DNA of 64,000 nucleotides from Beta vulgaris subsp. vulgaris (Eukaryota; Streptophyta; Magnoliopsida; Caryophyllales; Amaranthaceae). The position numbers were made by a program, and so were the translations under genes. Shown in pieces: positions 51,640 to 63,780 of the stretch. The stretch lies in the NCBI RefSeq assembly GCF_026745355.1, contig NC_079205.1:39271556-39335555 (forward strand), written 5' to 3'. Under the pieces are notes generated by a model, which had not been told where the DNA came from, did no database searches, and was given only the letters and a program-made list of their open reading frames with translations. Numbering within the stretch: position 1 is the stretch's first letter; each line of letters opens with the position of its first letter.

Positions 51640-54360
51640 ATTACTAGTGCCACTAGTTTTCTTCATATTGGTTTGCTTTTACAGATGTAATTTACTCGTA
51701 ATAAACCTTTACATTTAATCCACTTAGATTTCTGTCAATCTCCCGTATTGTCTAATATTGGTTTCAAATATTATGTTTGCTTTGTTGATGATTATTCTCA
51801 CTATACTTGGATTTATCCTATGAAACGTAAATCTAAAGCATATACTAATTTCAAAACTTTCTAGACATTGGTAGATCACTTAGTCGAAACCATTATTAAA
51901 TATTATCAAAGTGATGGAGGTCGGGAATTTGATAACCAACCTTTACTTGATCATTTTGCTGTCTATGGTCCTCCTTAGAAAATCTTGTCCCGACACTCCC
52001 CAGTAAAATAGTGTTGCTGAGAGAAAGCATGGCCACTTCATTGACCTAACACACATCCTCATTATCGTCGATACGATGCTGCCTGCTCAAGTTTGGGTTG
52101 ATGTCGTCTACACGACAACATACATTAGCCTGTTTTGAATGAAGCTACCCATATGTAAAATTATTTCAATAACCGTCCAACTACTCCTTCATGCGTGTTT
52201 TCGGTTGTGAGTGCATTCTAAACATTTTTGCTAAACCATCCAATGAATAGTCTCCACGGTATGTTCGTTGTGTGTTCATTGGATATACTTCCGGATATAA
52301 AGGGTATTGTTTCCTCAATCCTCTCATTGAACGTATCTATGTTAGCCGCAATGTTCAAATTCACGAGCCGGTCTTCGCTTATCGTCAGTCGGTCCCCTCT
52401 AGTCCCCCCTCTTGCTCTTGATTCCAGCCCTTCCTTCTTGGCCCTTCCATAGAGATTTCCAGGTGTTGTCACCCCCAGTTGCTCCTACTACTACAGTTCC
52501 CCCTCCCCTGAGCCAGTTTCGAACTCCTCTCTTGCTATTACTGTTGCAGGCCCCCCCTCCCTAGCTCTGACACAGTAGGTCGTCAAGTCCCCCCTCCCCG
52601 ACTATCCCTATTGTTGCACGGCCCCCTTCCCTGATTGTCCCCTGCTGCTGTAGACACCTTATCCCCGATAGTCCCTTCCCCTGAAGACCCTTCCTCTTCA
52701 GCATTAGTCCAACCTTCCACTAATGCCCATAAGTACTGCTGCAGGTTCCTTCCCCCTTAGCCCATCCATCTGGAGTCCCGTCAATGTTTAAAGCGTGCAT
52801 GTGCCTGCCTAAATATAGTCTTGTGTCTTCTAGGTCACCTGTTCCACTAATGCGCACCACATGCTAATCCGTGCCAAAGCTAGAATTTATAAACCAAAAA
52901 CAATTTTAAGTCTCAGTTCAATTTTTTCATGAGCCTGACCCCTCTTGTTTTTCCAAAGCAAATAAAGATCTCAAATGGTATGCTACCATTGCTAATTATA
53001 TATGGGATTTGTTGCCATTTGATGCTCAAAATAACTTGGTTGGATCTAAGTTGATTTATAAGACGAAATATAAGTCTGATGATTCAGTTGAAAGGTGTAA
53101 GGCTTGGTTGGTTGCATAAGGTTTTAAGCAACAAGGTGAAGTAGATTTTTCTAAGACTACTTTAAGCCCTGTCATTTGATCAACCACTATGAGGTTGGTT
53201 TTTGTCTCTTACTATCTCTTTTGGTTGGCCTATTCGACTCAGATGTCAAAAATGCATTTCTTCATGGTTATGATTGATGAAGTGTATATAATCATGTTTG
53301 TCGTCTAAAGAAAGTTAATTATGTTCTCAAGCATGCCCCCAAGATTCGTTTCATCATTTTTACAGTTTTCTATTACAACATGGCTTCTTCTCTTGTCAAT
53401 AAGATAGCTCCGTGTTATTTTTCGCCGAGCCAAGTTTGTTGTCTATCTGCTTCTATTTGTTGATGAATATTATTATCACTGACAACTCTTCCCCTCTTAT
53501 CTCCAAATTAATTTCCATTCTTGCATTTTAATTTTCTATTAAAAGATTTGGAGGCTCTTCATTATTGTTTAGGGTTCTAGGCACTACACAATTCTCGAGT
53601 TCTCTTTTTGTCTCAGTGTAAGTATGTGTAAGATCTCATTCACAAATTTTATCTACATACTACTAAACATGTTCACACTCCCCTTCCCTTACGTACCACT
53701 CTTAATTTGCAAGCTCATCCGACTTGTATAGGAGTATTGTAGGGGGTTTACGGTACTTGACTATGACACAACTTGATATTTCTTACGCTATACGTACATT
53801 TAGTTTCTTAGTTATGCATGCTCCCCGTACATATCATTTCGCTGTTAAGCGTGTGTTCAACAACCTACAAGGTATAACTCACTATGGTATATGGCTTCAC
53901 CCTGCGAAGATTTTTTCGGTCATTGTTGCTTACTCTAATGCAGATTGGGCTGGGTGCTCACGATCTACTACCGGGTAACTTGTGTTTCTTGGTGATAACG
54001 TGCTATAATGACATTCTAAAAAGCAACCCATGGTGTCCAAGTCCTCCACAGAAGCAGAATATCGTTCTATGGCATATACAACACGTGTACTATTATGGAT
54101 AAGTTCTATTCTTGTAGAGTTAGGTTTCATCATTCGTGTCCCTGTTCGGTTATTTTATGATAATGTGTTTGCATCTTATTTGACAACTAACCCTATTCTA
54201 CATGATTGAAGCAAACACATCATTACATTACCATTGATTATTAATTTTGTTCGTGAACGAGTTGCTCATGGATATCTTGTAGTTAAATATGTACCCACTC
54301 ATTTACAAATTGTTGATATTTTTACTAAAAGTTCTCTCAAGTTTGCGGTCTGAATTGTAC
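51640..54360 (+). pseudogene. Copia integrase, RT and RNase H, eroded
   Basis: Integrase core at 51716-51965: HLDF, then VLSNIGFKYYVCFVDDYSH and YQSDGGREFDN. The integrase C-terminal part at 52190-52400 has a FGCECI, then VRCVFIGYTSGYKGY reading. RT pieces lie at 52950-53480 (WYATIANYIWDLLPF, then FKQQGEVDFSKT). The frame 53724-53978 has MYRSIVGGLRYLTMTQLDISY and YSNADWAGCSRSTTG (RT end and RNase H start). RNase H ends near 54340 with VPTHLQIVDIFTKSS. Multiple stops make it dead. Confidence 0.75.
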
Positions 54361-54625
54361 ATTCCATTCTACACGTGGCCCCCCTACTCAGATTGAGGGG
54401 GTGTAATAGTGGATATGTAGGAGTGTATATGTAATACGATGTATATCTTATTCTAATATAAATAGAATGTCAGAGGCATATTTAAAGGTAAGCTATTATC
54501 TTAATTACACATCAGATAATAAAAATCAATATTTAGAATTTGAGAGAAATGCTAAATAGAATAAAAGACTAAATTTTTTTTTAGAACTTCTAATTTTTTT
54601 TAAAAAAAAAATTTAGGTTTGAGGG

Positions 54626-55452
54626 AAAAGATAGGGATTTTTCGCCAATTGTAGCCTTTTATAATAGCGAGTTTGTTAATTGCAGCCTATTCATTTCAAA
54701 CTCTCCAATTGCAGCCTTATAAAATCAAGGTATCTTTAAGTTGCAGCCCAATTTCATTTTCAGGTTAAAAATTACGTCATTTTAACCATAGTTAAGGTCC
54801 AAAAGGTCATTTTCAGGCCAAAACCCTCTACTTTTCTCTCTCCTCTAACCTCCATTTGCTCTCTCTCCTTTGACCTCCATTTTCTCTCTCCTCTCTCTCT
54901 CTAGAACCACCATTTTCTCTATCTTATCTCCTATCTCCTCTCTCCTCTCTATGCTGGCATTTCCGAAAAATAGGTGTCTATGCTCTATTTTATAAGTATT
55001 TTGTCATGCGAAAATCTCAATCAATGTCCATTTCACCTAATAAAGGGCGGGAATGGAATCCGATTGGGTGTAAGAACACGAAAGAAGCACAAAAAACTTG
55101 ATGCAATTTGTAAGGATGAATATACTCGGAATCGTAGGGTGTCGAATGAGGGTACTAGTGGAGGAGGACATTTGGGAGATGACACTGAGACTTAGAGGAG
55201 AGAGAAAATGGAGGTTAGAGGAGAGAGAAAATGGAGGTCAAAGGAGAGAGAAAAAAGTCGAGGGTTTGGTTGAGACTTTGGTTAAGTATGACGTCATAAT
55301 CAGGCTAATTTGGCCTGAAAATAAAATTGGGCTGCAACTTAAAGGTATCTTGATTTTATAAGGCTGCAATTGGAGAGTTTGAAATGAATAGGCTGCAATT
55401 AACAAACTCGCTATTACAAAAGGCTGCAATTGGCGAAAGATCCAAAAGATAG
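54626..55452. mobile_element. MULE with long inverted repeats and perfect 9-bp duplication
   Basis: The element is 54635-55443. Arms of about 260-290 bp start GGATTTTTCGCCAATTG (left) and GGATCTTTCGCCAATTG (inverse of right) and stay highly similar into a TCTCTCTCC-rich inner part. AAAAGATAG flanks it at 54626-54634 and 55444-55452, the 9-bp duplication diagnostic of Mutator-like elements. The centre (54950-55190) is non-repetitive and holds an open frame, 54974-55195 (RTRKKHKKLDAICKDEYTRN), possibly a captured gene fragment. No transposase. Confidence 0.92.
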
Positions 55453-56106
55453 AGGAAAAAGAAAGAAAAAAAAGAAAATAAAAACTAAAAAAAGAAAAGA
55501 GACATCGAAAAAACGAAGTTTATATCCGAACAAAAAAAAGTTTGTAATCCTAACTCTCAAAATTCCAATTCGTAGAATTTGCTAGGAAAATTTCATTTCT
55601 CTTTACGGATTACAAATTACATATTACAGATTTGATTCGAGTTTTATTTTCTATTTGCAGAGTTCGATTTCGAATTCCGAGTTTCCAGCATCTATTCAAG
55701 TTACTTCTCAAGGAAAAAAATTGAAAGATATTTTTGAAGATTCCAAAGAACCGAAGGTTTGTTTAGAACTAATTTGAAAGTTTTGAACTATATATTGCAA
55801 GTTATAAGATTTAAGTTTGTATCTGAACATTAATTATCTGAATAAGAAGTACTCAATACAATTCACTAGTATGCGAGCACAAAACAAAAAATTCCAGATT
55901 TTTTTTGGATACGTCACTGAAGTTCTGTTATAATCCTGGGTTGTTATTATTTAAAGTCGTCAACTATGTGCTTGAATGTTACTATATTCATTGCTTTACT
56001 AACATGTAGTTTAGTAGGAGATAACCAAAATTCTTCAATTTCTGCAGAGGTAAAGAAAATTGGTACTTGTTGGCAGTGGCCTAATCATCAGAGATCTTTC
56101 TACCCT
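55453..56106 (+). promoter_or_regulatory. Upstream region of the PQL3-like gene
   Basis: Spacer, promoter and 5' leader. An acceptor-like TTCTGCAG at 56041-56048 suggests a leader intron. The reading frame of exon 1 stays open upstream to 55966, but the extra residues show no transit-peptide features. Confidence 0.4.
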
Positions 56107-56888
56107 ATGGCACTTGCTACATTGGTTCCCGGAAGCAGCAGTATACGATGTAGTTTTCCGGTATTCGCCTTCTGCACAATGTGCAATCCTAATAAACTTC
56201 AGCCCTTTATTAGCAGAAGAGCGGGAGTCATAGCAGGGATGACTTCATTATCTTTAATAACAGAAGGAACAATGAGCAATAAAACTGCAAACAGTTTTGA
56301 TTTTAGGATGACAGTCCCTGACCAAACAGCTGAAGAAGCTCGGAGTTTGATCGGAGATCACGCTCAAGCGTTATTAGATGTGAAGTCTCTTATAGAGTCG
56401 GAATCTTGGAGGGAAGCACAGCGAGAATTGCGAATGAATTCAGCATATTTAAAACAAGACATTTACACAATTATCCAAAGCAAAGAGGGCAGCATTAGGC
56501 CGTTGTTAAGGAAGCTCTATGCTGATTTATTCAATAATGTTACTAAGGTAAAGTACCGTTTCATTTCAACAATCTCTAATCATTTTTGGGTGCTTATCTT
56601 TCTAAAACTTATGTTCCTGCTTATCTGCGACCATTGATCCAAATGGCTTACTTTCCTACTTCACTCGTCTTTCTGATATGTTTAAATATTTATCAGGAAG
56701 TTTTGTTATATCGTCTTTACATACATTTGGTAGTGGCAATAAGCATGAATTATTGTGCAAGTTATATACATTCCTCTGTATCTGTAATGCAGTTGGATTA
56801 TGCTGCAAGAGATAAGGATGTTGCACGTGCCCAGGAGTGTTATAATAACGTTGCTGCTGTCCTCAACGACCTTTTATCTAGAATCTGA
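56107..56888 (+). CDS. PQL3: PsbQ-like protein 3 (NDH-associated, thylakoid lumen), 178 aa
   Basis: Two exons, 56107-56547 and 56793-56888, GT-AG, phase 0. The ATG at 56107 was chosen because it starts an S- and basic-rich transit peptide followed by FISRRAGVIAGMTSLSLI, a twin-Arg lumen signal as in PsbQ. The mature part is a four-helix PsbQ fold: AEEARSLIGDHAQALLDVKS, LIESESWREAQRELRMNSAYL, DIYTIIQ, then LDYAARDKD and the C-terminal YNNVAAVLNDLLSRI. Of the three PsbQ-like proteins of plants this most resembles PQL3, a subunit tied to the chloroplast NAD(P)H dehydrogenase complex and its cyclic electron flow. Another PsbQ-like paralogue cannot be excluded. Length is near the family's. Convergent with the MGST3 gene. 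Confidence 0.85.
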
Positions 56889-57274
56889 AATTGATCATTC
56901 TGATTCTACACCCGCCTTTTCTTGATCGCCATTGTTATCTCCTTGTGATGATGATGTACAGATACAGAGAATTACATCTGACATGAATTATGACAAACTC
57001 AAAGTTTTGAAATGAAATGCAAGTCAAATGCTTGTTAATTATGGTCATAATTAATTCTTGATGATAGAGAAATGTGCAAATATCCAATCAAGGGCTTTTG
57101 AGGTTAATTGAAATGGCTTAAAAGCAATCATAGATATAATGTTAGTTTCCTCTTTGATTTGAAACTGTTGTTCATAATACAGAAAAGCTGCAGCAGTAGT
57201 TATTACAGTACATCAAAAGTAAAGTTACAAGCTAACGAATAAAAGCGTCTTAGTAAGTATGCGATGCCCTCTTC
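56889..57274. other. Spacer between two convergent genes
   Basis: 386 bp between stop codons of the PQL3-like and MGST3 genes. It must hold both 3' untranslated regions, which may overlap. Confidence 0.6.
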
Positions 57275-58818
57275 TCAAGCAATAAGAAGATTGACCCCGA
57301 AAGAAATTGTGCAGATCATCAAACCCATCAAGGCCAAGAAACCATATTTCCTGTAAGCAAAGCATAGAACAATTAGTTTTCCGACAAAACAGAACTTCTG
57401 AAGTATGCAACTAAAATAGTCGACAGAGTCTTTTTGTAAAACTACTACAACATAAAATTTGCAATCTGAAAAGTTATATAGAAATCAGAAGACAGCATCT
57501 ACAGGAAGGTGTAGCTGCTTTTTCATAGATGCCTATCGATTACTACGCTAGAGCCATTCTATATCTTCTACACCATTTAGCACTTGGTGTCGGGTGATTG
57601 TATTGGACACATGCATGTCCTAGAACTAGATGCACTATCTAAAATGACCACATAAGCAGCTATCCGACTAAATAATTTGATGCAAGTCCCTCCATTGGAA
57701 TGTGTCATAATTGGACTTAGCCTGGAGTTGAACTCGAACTTCATTATGCTTACTCAATATCACAATTCCTAAATGCATAACTGCATAAGCTAGAATCTTT
57801 AGGGTGATTTGGTCGAACAACCAAGCTAGAGATTAGGGCATTAGGCTGAAAGAGAGAAGACTTGTAAACAAACAGCAAGAGAATATATACTTCTTGACAT
57901 TTTCTTCTACCTTCAGCAGAAATATATCCATGAGCTGGTATCAGATGGAAAAAAGTCTCACATATACTAGTTCAATTGTTCAAGGATCCAGCCAATTTTC
58001 TGTCCTCCTTGAGCAATCCAGAACTAATACTCACATATACTATACGACGATGTTCGAAAAAGTTGTCACATTTCCGGATATAGACCAGACTATGAACGGG
58101 TTAAAACTAATCATACTTATCAATCATCACAAAAACCCAAATTCTGAATGTGCTAGTTTTACCAATCTGAAAATGGCAAAAAGAAAAGAGACATGTAACA
58201 CTACATAGTACATACCCAATGGAAAGACGTTTCTGAGGATCACCAGAGGAGTAACCAGTGAAGTAGAAATAACGAGCAACGATGTAAAAGAGGCCAAGAC
58301 CAGTACATATACATGGATGTCTCATTCCTCCCAATATCATTAATATGAAATAAACTGGCATCATTTCCAATGAATTCTGGTGCCCTCTCTGCGTAATCAA
58401 CATCATTAATTCACTAAATCAATATACTAATCTATTTTTTCCTTCATAATTTAACAATAAAACCCAAAAAACAAAAGAAAAAGTCAATAATTCTTGATAT
58501 TAAGAGATTAAGAACCTGAACACAATTGAAGAGCTTGGCATCCTTGTTCTCAGATTCTGATGCATATAAAGTTGGATAAAAAACCTTGTACCTGATTAAA
58601 ATTGCAACAACAAAAAATTCATGATGATAAGATGATAAATAAGAATATGAAAATGAAACAAAAGAGGTCAAAATCACAAAAAATAAATAAAAATTAACAT
58701 ACTTTTTGCGGGCTGCGCCAACTTTAAAACCCATCCATAAATTGAAGATGCAATAGAGGACTAAAACCAAAACGACATAACCATATTCTTTTGTCAGAAA
58801 ACCTTCTGCTGTGCCCAT
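57275..58818 (-). CDS. MGST3: Microsomal glutathione S-transferase 3 (MAPEG family), 146 aa
   Basis: Four exons on -: 58818-58703, 58591-58516, 58388-58216, 57350-57275, all GT-AG, phases joining cleanly. The protein starts MGTAEGFLTKEYGYVVLVLV (first membrane helix). After the RKKYKVFYPTLYASESENKD loop come FNCVQRGHQNSLEMMPVYF (conserved glutathione-site motif), GGMRHPCICTGLGLFYIVAR and YFTGYSSGDPQKRLSIG, and the last helix FLALMGLMICTISFGVNLLI. It is a four-helix membrane enzyme, probably of the endoplasmic reticulum, that uses glutathione as a transferase and peroxidase towards lipid hydroperoxides. Length equals the family's. Nothing suggests damage. Confidence 0.94.
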
Positions 58819-59128
58819 TTTTTTTTTTGTGTGAAAAGTTTGGATGATATTGATGAAGATATGCTTTTACTTTGGTATATTTATATATATGCCCATAGAT
58901 TGATAGGTGACGGGTGATGTCAGGAATGAGGTGAGATTTGCTTGTTTGAGATCGAGATTATAGCCAATAGGTATTAAATGAATTGAATCTACTTGCTGCC
59001 GAGTGCCGAATAACTTCTTCTCCAATTAATAGATAAACCGTATTCGTACTTCAATCTAGAACTTTCTAAAACCTGGCCAACTCATTTTATTTTATTTTAT
59101 TTTTTTCTAAGGAGAAAAGAGAAGTGCA
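58819..59128. promoter_or_regulatory. Upstream region of MGST3 and spacer
   Basis: A TATATTTATATATAT stretch at 58877-58891 lies 60-75 bp above the MGST3 start on - and may be its TATA region. The A/T run near 59085-59110 probably includes the poly(A) of the L1 remnant. Confidence 0.4.
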
Positions 59129-59467
59129 TTAATTCAGGGAGAAAGTATCGATTAATACATACGGAGTTATATTTTTAGGGGCATGATTCTCCCAACATTG
59201 TTCCACTCTAAAGGGCACTACTGTAGCAAGGTGATGAGCAACAACATTCCCATCCCGTTTAACAGGAACAAACCTAATAAAAATAAAATAATTACTCAAA
59301 GCAAGAACGTCTCTTAAAATATGATCAAGATTCGAGCAATAGAGTACTGCTTTTGTCAATCTAGATGTGACAACCTGTGAGTCAGACTCAATAAGAACGT
59401 CCTTCAACCATGAGATTTGGCCAAACGAACTGCTAAGTAAATAGCTTTACATTCTGCTACTTCCGGA
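59129..59467 (-). pseudogene. L1-type LINE RNase H remnant
   Basis: On -, VAECKAIYLAVRLAKSHG (59465-59412), then, one base shifted, KDVLIESDSQVVTSRL and FVPVKRDGNVVAHHLA with a terminal FSLN-stop. These are the E, D and C-terminal motifs of the RNase H at the end of plant L1 ORF2. A frameshift near 59408 breaks it. The copia LTR at 59468 truncates its 5' side. Confidence 0.75.
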
Positions 59468-59897
59468 TGTTGGAGTTTATAAGAGGTTTTTATAAACTCA
59501 AAGTTTGCTTCAAAAGAATGTGAAGAGTCTCTTGTCCCCCATTGAAAGAATATAAGGGAACTGTAAAGGTTTATAACCATTACTACCCTTTGAGTTGTGT
59601 AGCAATGAGGCTTTTAGTGGGTATGTGGTGATTGGAGTCACCACACGCGCGCCACCCGGACCGGGCCATGGGCCTTGGGCCTTGGGATTTGGGATTTGGG
59701 GAATAAACTTAACTTAACTAAATTTTTGGGTCATCATTATGACCGTTTTAATCTAGTATTATGTTACCGTTTTTCCCCTTAATCTCTCCCTTAATGTGAC
59801 GGTTTCCTTAATTCTCTCTATAACTGCTGCCATGATTCTTCCCACTATGTGACCATTTTTTCCCCACATTTTCAACCACCTTCTTGTTTCATCTCTC

Positions 59898-59905
59898 TAT
59901 AAATA
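59898..59905 (+). promoter_or_regulatory. TATA box in copia 5' LTR
   Basis: TATAAATA within the LTR; a transcript would start about 30 bp downstream. Confidence 0.6.
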
Positions 59906-60127
59906 CTGGGGTAAATTATTTCATGGGGACAGAAAAAAGAGAAAACACTTTCTTCTTCACTGCTTTCTTTCTCCTCAAATTTCGTGGGCAATATTCAAGA
60001 GCGTTCTCAATCTGTTTTTCAACACTGGAAACACAGAAACCGTGTATCCCTGGAGGTTGATTGCTACGAGTCCGTGTGTTGTTACGGGGCAAATTCAACT
60101 TTAGGGCAGTGATCTTTTCACGCCACG

Positions 60128-62917
60128 GTTATCAGATAAGTTAGATTTTATTGTTACCAGTTTTCATTCCTACCTTCTAAAGTTGAATTTTTTTTCTTGG
60201 TAACTCAGTATTGTTTTTGTTTGTTGATCTTTCCTTAGATCTATAACTGTCTTTAAATTATTGATTATATGAGTATTCGGATGTCTTCTTTGATTTATTC
60301 GGTATTGTAATTTTAGTGTTGATTATATGTGTTTGTGAATATGCTGTTGATTTGGGTGGATGAGAAATTATTTATTGGTTGCTCAGATCTTGTGCCGATT
60401 AATTTTCTGAATTGTGTTATAATCGGAAATTAATTTGTTGCTGTGCTGTGAATTTGAAGCGAACATAGTCAACTTCTTGGTGTAAAAAGGTTGCGGGTGA
60501 ATACAAGCTCTGGCTGTTGTGTATTAGATCTGTTTGTTCCTCAATTTTATCGCTGAATCTTGTAAAAGGAAAGGATTCAAATTTCCTGGGTTGAAGGAAA
60601 TAATGGGTCGCAATGGACCAATGAACAATCTTGTTCAATTCAGATATGTCAACTCATAGAGGTATTACCACATGATTTCTCTAAATCATGCAGTGAATTA
60701 ATACTTTTTGTTTCATGGTTTTTTATTAGTATAATCATCTCCTCTGATGGGTTGTCACTCGGCATATTCATATATGATGGACTCTAACCATGTGAATTGT
60801 TAAGTGCTTAATTTAAATGTTGAATAATTCTTTAAATTAAGTAAAGCAATGGCTTTTGAAGCAAAGGCAACTCGCACTTCTAATTACGTGGAGTTGTCAT
60901 GTATTAGTTTTGGTCCTACAGGAAGAAGTTCATGGAACTTGATATTCTAATATCTGTTTCTTTGTTCTTTTCTACAAATTATGGAGGCTACCACATTTAT
61001 TAAAGTGGTTTTTTTTTTCCGGATTATCATGTACTAACCCAAATTTAACAATATGTCGTAAAATGAGTTCATGAATATTATATTGTTTTGTTCTTTGTTT
61101 GATAAGGGTCCCATTTATATGACGGTATAAATATCATATGTGGTGACTCAAGAGGATAAATAGCATCAATGTAGTTATTGCTGCGGAGCTATTGTAATCT
61201 CAAGAAAAGTGAACAGAAAGGTAAAGATTAAGAGGGAAGTGATTAAGCACATTTAAATTACCAAAGTGATTCCGACAACTTCAGGGAAGTTTCCTATCTA
61301 CTTTTTATACTGTCAAACTCTAACTTTGCATAATATGTTATTATGTGCCCCACTATTTGTTCTTTTTTGAATAATTCATGTTATTGCTGAATTTGTGGTG
61401 CAATGTGGGGGTAAGTTACTGTTTCAGACTGTCACGTAGTTAATTAGACTCACTTAGGTGAGCATAAGGAAGGAAACTTCTATGGGACTTTAATCGATTG
61501 AGAACATTCATTTGACTCTTGGGTTGAGAGTTGGTTTACTCTGCTTATTATATATATGTTGAATACTTTTGATTATAGAGTTGCTTTGTAAAACTTTTGA
61601 GGAGTTTAAATTAGTCATATAGACTTTTGTATTGGTTGAGAGACCCTCTGGGTTTATTGGCTGCAACTCAAGGGTTAAGTCGTGTCTCATAGTAACCCCA
61701 TTGTTATATCTATTAGAATTATTGAATTACTTGAATTAATTCTTGAGGACTTAGCTTCTTTGGCAAACTTCGAGTAATAATTGGTGAATGCTTTCATGTT
61801 TCATGTGTTGATTGATTAGAAACTAGCATTCCTTGTGTCAAGGGTGTAGGTGAGACCATTTGCGGCTTCATATTTGAAAGCAGAAGTTTACTGTGTATGT
61901 GGTTTTGTGCCAAGAGAGTAAGATCATTCAAGGTTAAATTAACATGAGTGTTCCTTAAGATTCTTACTGATCATCTTTGGGTATCATCTCCTATGTGGGG
62001 GCCTGGGGGTGACTGTCATTTTCAGTAGTTAGAGTTTTGCGTTAGATAAGCTCGTGAGTAATTAGCTATGCTCCCGTGTTTGTCTAAGGAAGTTGTGATA
62101 GTAACTTGGATTGTTCGTTTAGGGGTTTTCTAACTATGGTTGTTGGATTCCTCCCTTCATGTGCACCATAGTTGGTGAGTAAATCAGCTAAGGAGTAACA
62201 TAGATGGAGTCCTTAAACTAGATTTGTCCTAGTGTTTCAGTGCAATCTTGGTTAGAAATGTACTAGTGTCTTGGTGAAATCATGGACATTATTAAGGAAG
62301 TGATGGATTAGTTTTCCAATTTGGTTAAGAGGTCATGAGTCTCTTTTGGTGCTAGTTAATGAAAAGAAGCCATATTAGTGCTCGATGAGTACTTTATAAT
62401 TTATTATACTTAGGGATGTGTCATCCCGCCTAATCTTAGTAGGGTCATAGGCAGTAAGGTTCACTTTTATAAGTGTGTTGAAAGGTGAAAGCCAAGTAGA
62501 GTGGCTAAGGGCAAGAGGGTTCACTATCATGTTGGTGTTGACCATTGTTTTGTCTCTCTAGTAATTTGTATTATCTTCTAGTTGATTGCCTTTTATCCTT
62601 TGGTATTTGATAGTGGATTGGCATTCTGGTGTGGCAATTCAGATGTGAAAGTGAGAAGTAGATGAATTCTTTTGTGTGTGTCTCCTTATAAAGAACGCAA
62701 GATGAGTACATTTGAAAAGGTCTTATGGGTTCAGTTATAGAGACCTAAGTAATGGTTTGAGAAGTTTTATTGAACTATTCTTCTCTTTGGCTATGTAACC
62801 TCATGCATGTGTGTATTGTATGTGATCGACGTATTTCGCTTTGCTAGTGTTCGTTTGCCTATGGTTAATACATTGTTGCTTAACAAATATTTAAATGCCT
62901 GAAAATTGGCAGGACAG
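60128..62917. other. Interior of the copia element without recognisable gag or pol
   Basis: 2.8 kb with no frame above chance length and no integrase or RT motif. Either heavily mutated or an element that lost most of its coding part (LARD-like). Confidence 0.5.
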
Positions 62918-63216
62918 GAAGCTGAGTGGATAAAGGGTTTGGTTGTTGATATTCCACTGTGGTGTAAGCCAGCTCTATCAGTTTTATGGGTTGTGATTCA
63001 TAAGCAACAATTAAGGTAGCGAATAATTAGCCTATAATGAAAGAGAAGGCATTTTCGCTTAAGGAATGCTATTGTGAGAAATCTAATTAGAAAAATGTGA
63101 CTCGAGTATATATAAAGTTGGAGAGGAATATTGTTGATCCTCTCACCAAAGGCGTTTGGAGAAAATTGGTGCTAGAGTTAGCACAAGGAATGGGTTTAAA
63201 GCCTAGTGTTGAGTGA
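62918..63216 (+). pseudogene. Copia RNase H C-terminal remnant
   Basis: Reads EAEWIKGLVVDIPLW, then IHKQQL, then VYIKLERNIVDPLTKGVWRK and a terminal LAQGMGLKP, the end of many copia pol proteins. At least four stops (for example 63018 and 63037) lie between. Confidence 0.7.
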
Positions 63217-63780
63217 ATTGTGATGGATACCCTTCTTAGGAATTTCTAAGTTCAAAGGGTCAAACGAAATCACAAAACAACTCAAGTTATTGTGTATTAC
63301 TACCATTCCTATTAATAAAAGTGATGTAGTATTTTGTTTTAATTTACTGTTATATGTGTAAGGTTGAGCATAAGCTCTTAATAAGTTCATAGCCTTATTT
63401 GAGGTGGTTTGTGACAGTACAAACTTGATGAACTTACCTATGTGAATGTGGGGGTTACGCCCAATCCCCTATGAGAGTCCAAAGGCTTAGGCTCTCTAGA
63501 GCATTCACGAGAATCCAGGCTAATTGTGGGGCACCTGTATTATATTTGCGAGAACGTATCTTGATTTGAAAAAGGTTGAGTGCGCAACTATGTTTTGCGA
63601 ACTTCGTGAAAGGTTCAAAGAGAAATCTACCTCTTATAACAGTAAGACATATTTGTATGCACTGAGTGTCAATTCAAGTCCATAAGACATTGATACTTCA
63701 AAACTTAGTATCTATTGCCCAGATCATCTGTTTTCAGCCCTATTTCTTTATGTTTTCTTCTTTTGAATCATGTGGGGGAT

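Larger units (their letters stand above)
48508..54511 (+). mobile_element. Eroded Ty1/copia element with short LTRs
   Basis: The 3' LTR is 54402-54511 (TGTAATAGTGG to TTAATTACACA). The 5' LTR, about 48508-48610, matches it (GATGTATATCTTATT, then TAAT-C-ACA) but has lost its terminal TG. The 5' LTR is followed by TGGTATCAAGAT, a mutated tRNA-Met primer site. The purine-rich GATTGAGGGGG precedes the 3' LTR. The interior encodes gag, integrase, RT and RNase H on + in copia order, all in pieces. Two younger insertions are nested in it (49184-49817 and about 51013-51276). The flanking duplication is not clear. Confidence 0.8.

Noticed and set aside
48503..54516. 5-bp duplication around the eroded copia element
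   Set aside because: TATCA on the left and TCAGA on the right do not match at the chosen borders; the ends are too eroded.
55966..56637. Longer start and read-through end for the PsbQ-like gene
   Set aside because: The extra N-terminal part lacks transit-peptide character, and the C-terminal part is intron sequence after GT at 56548.
60603..60660. Possible gag start of the copia element
   Set aside because: The frame stops after about 18 codons and shows no gag motif.
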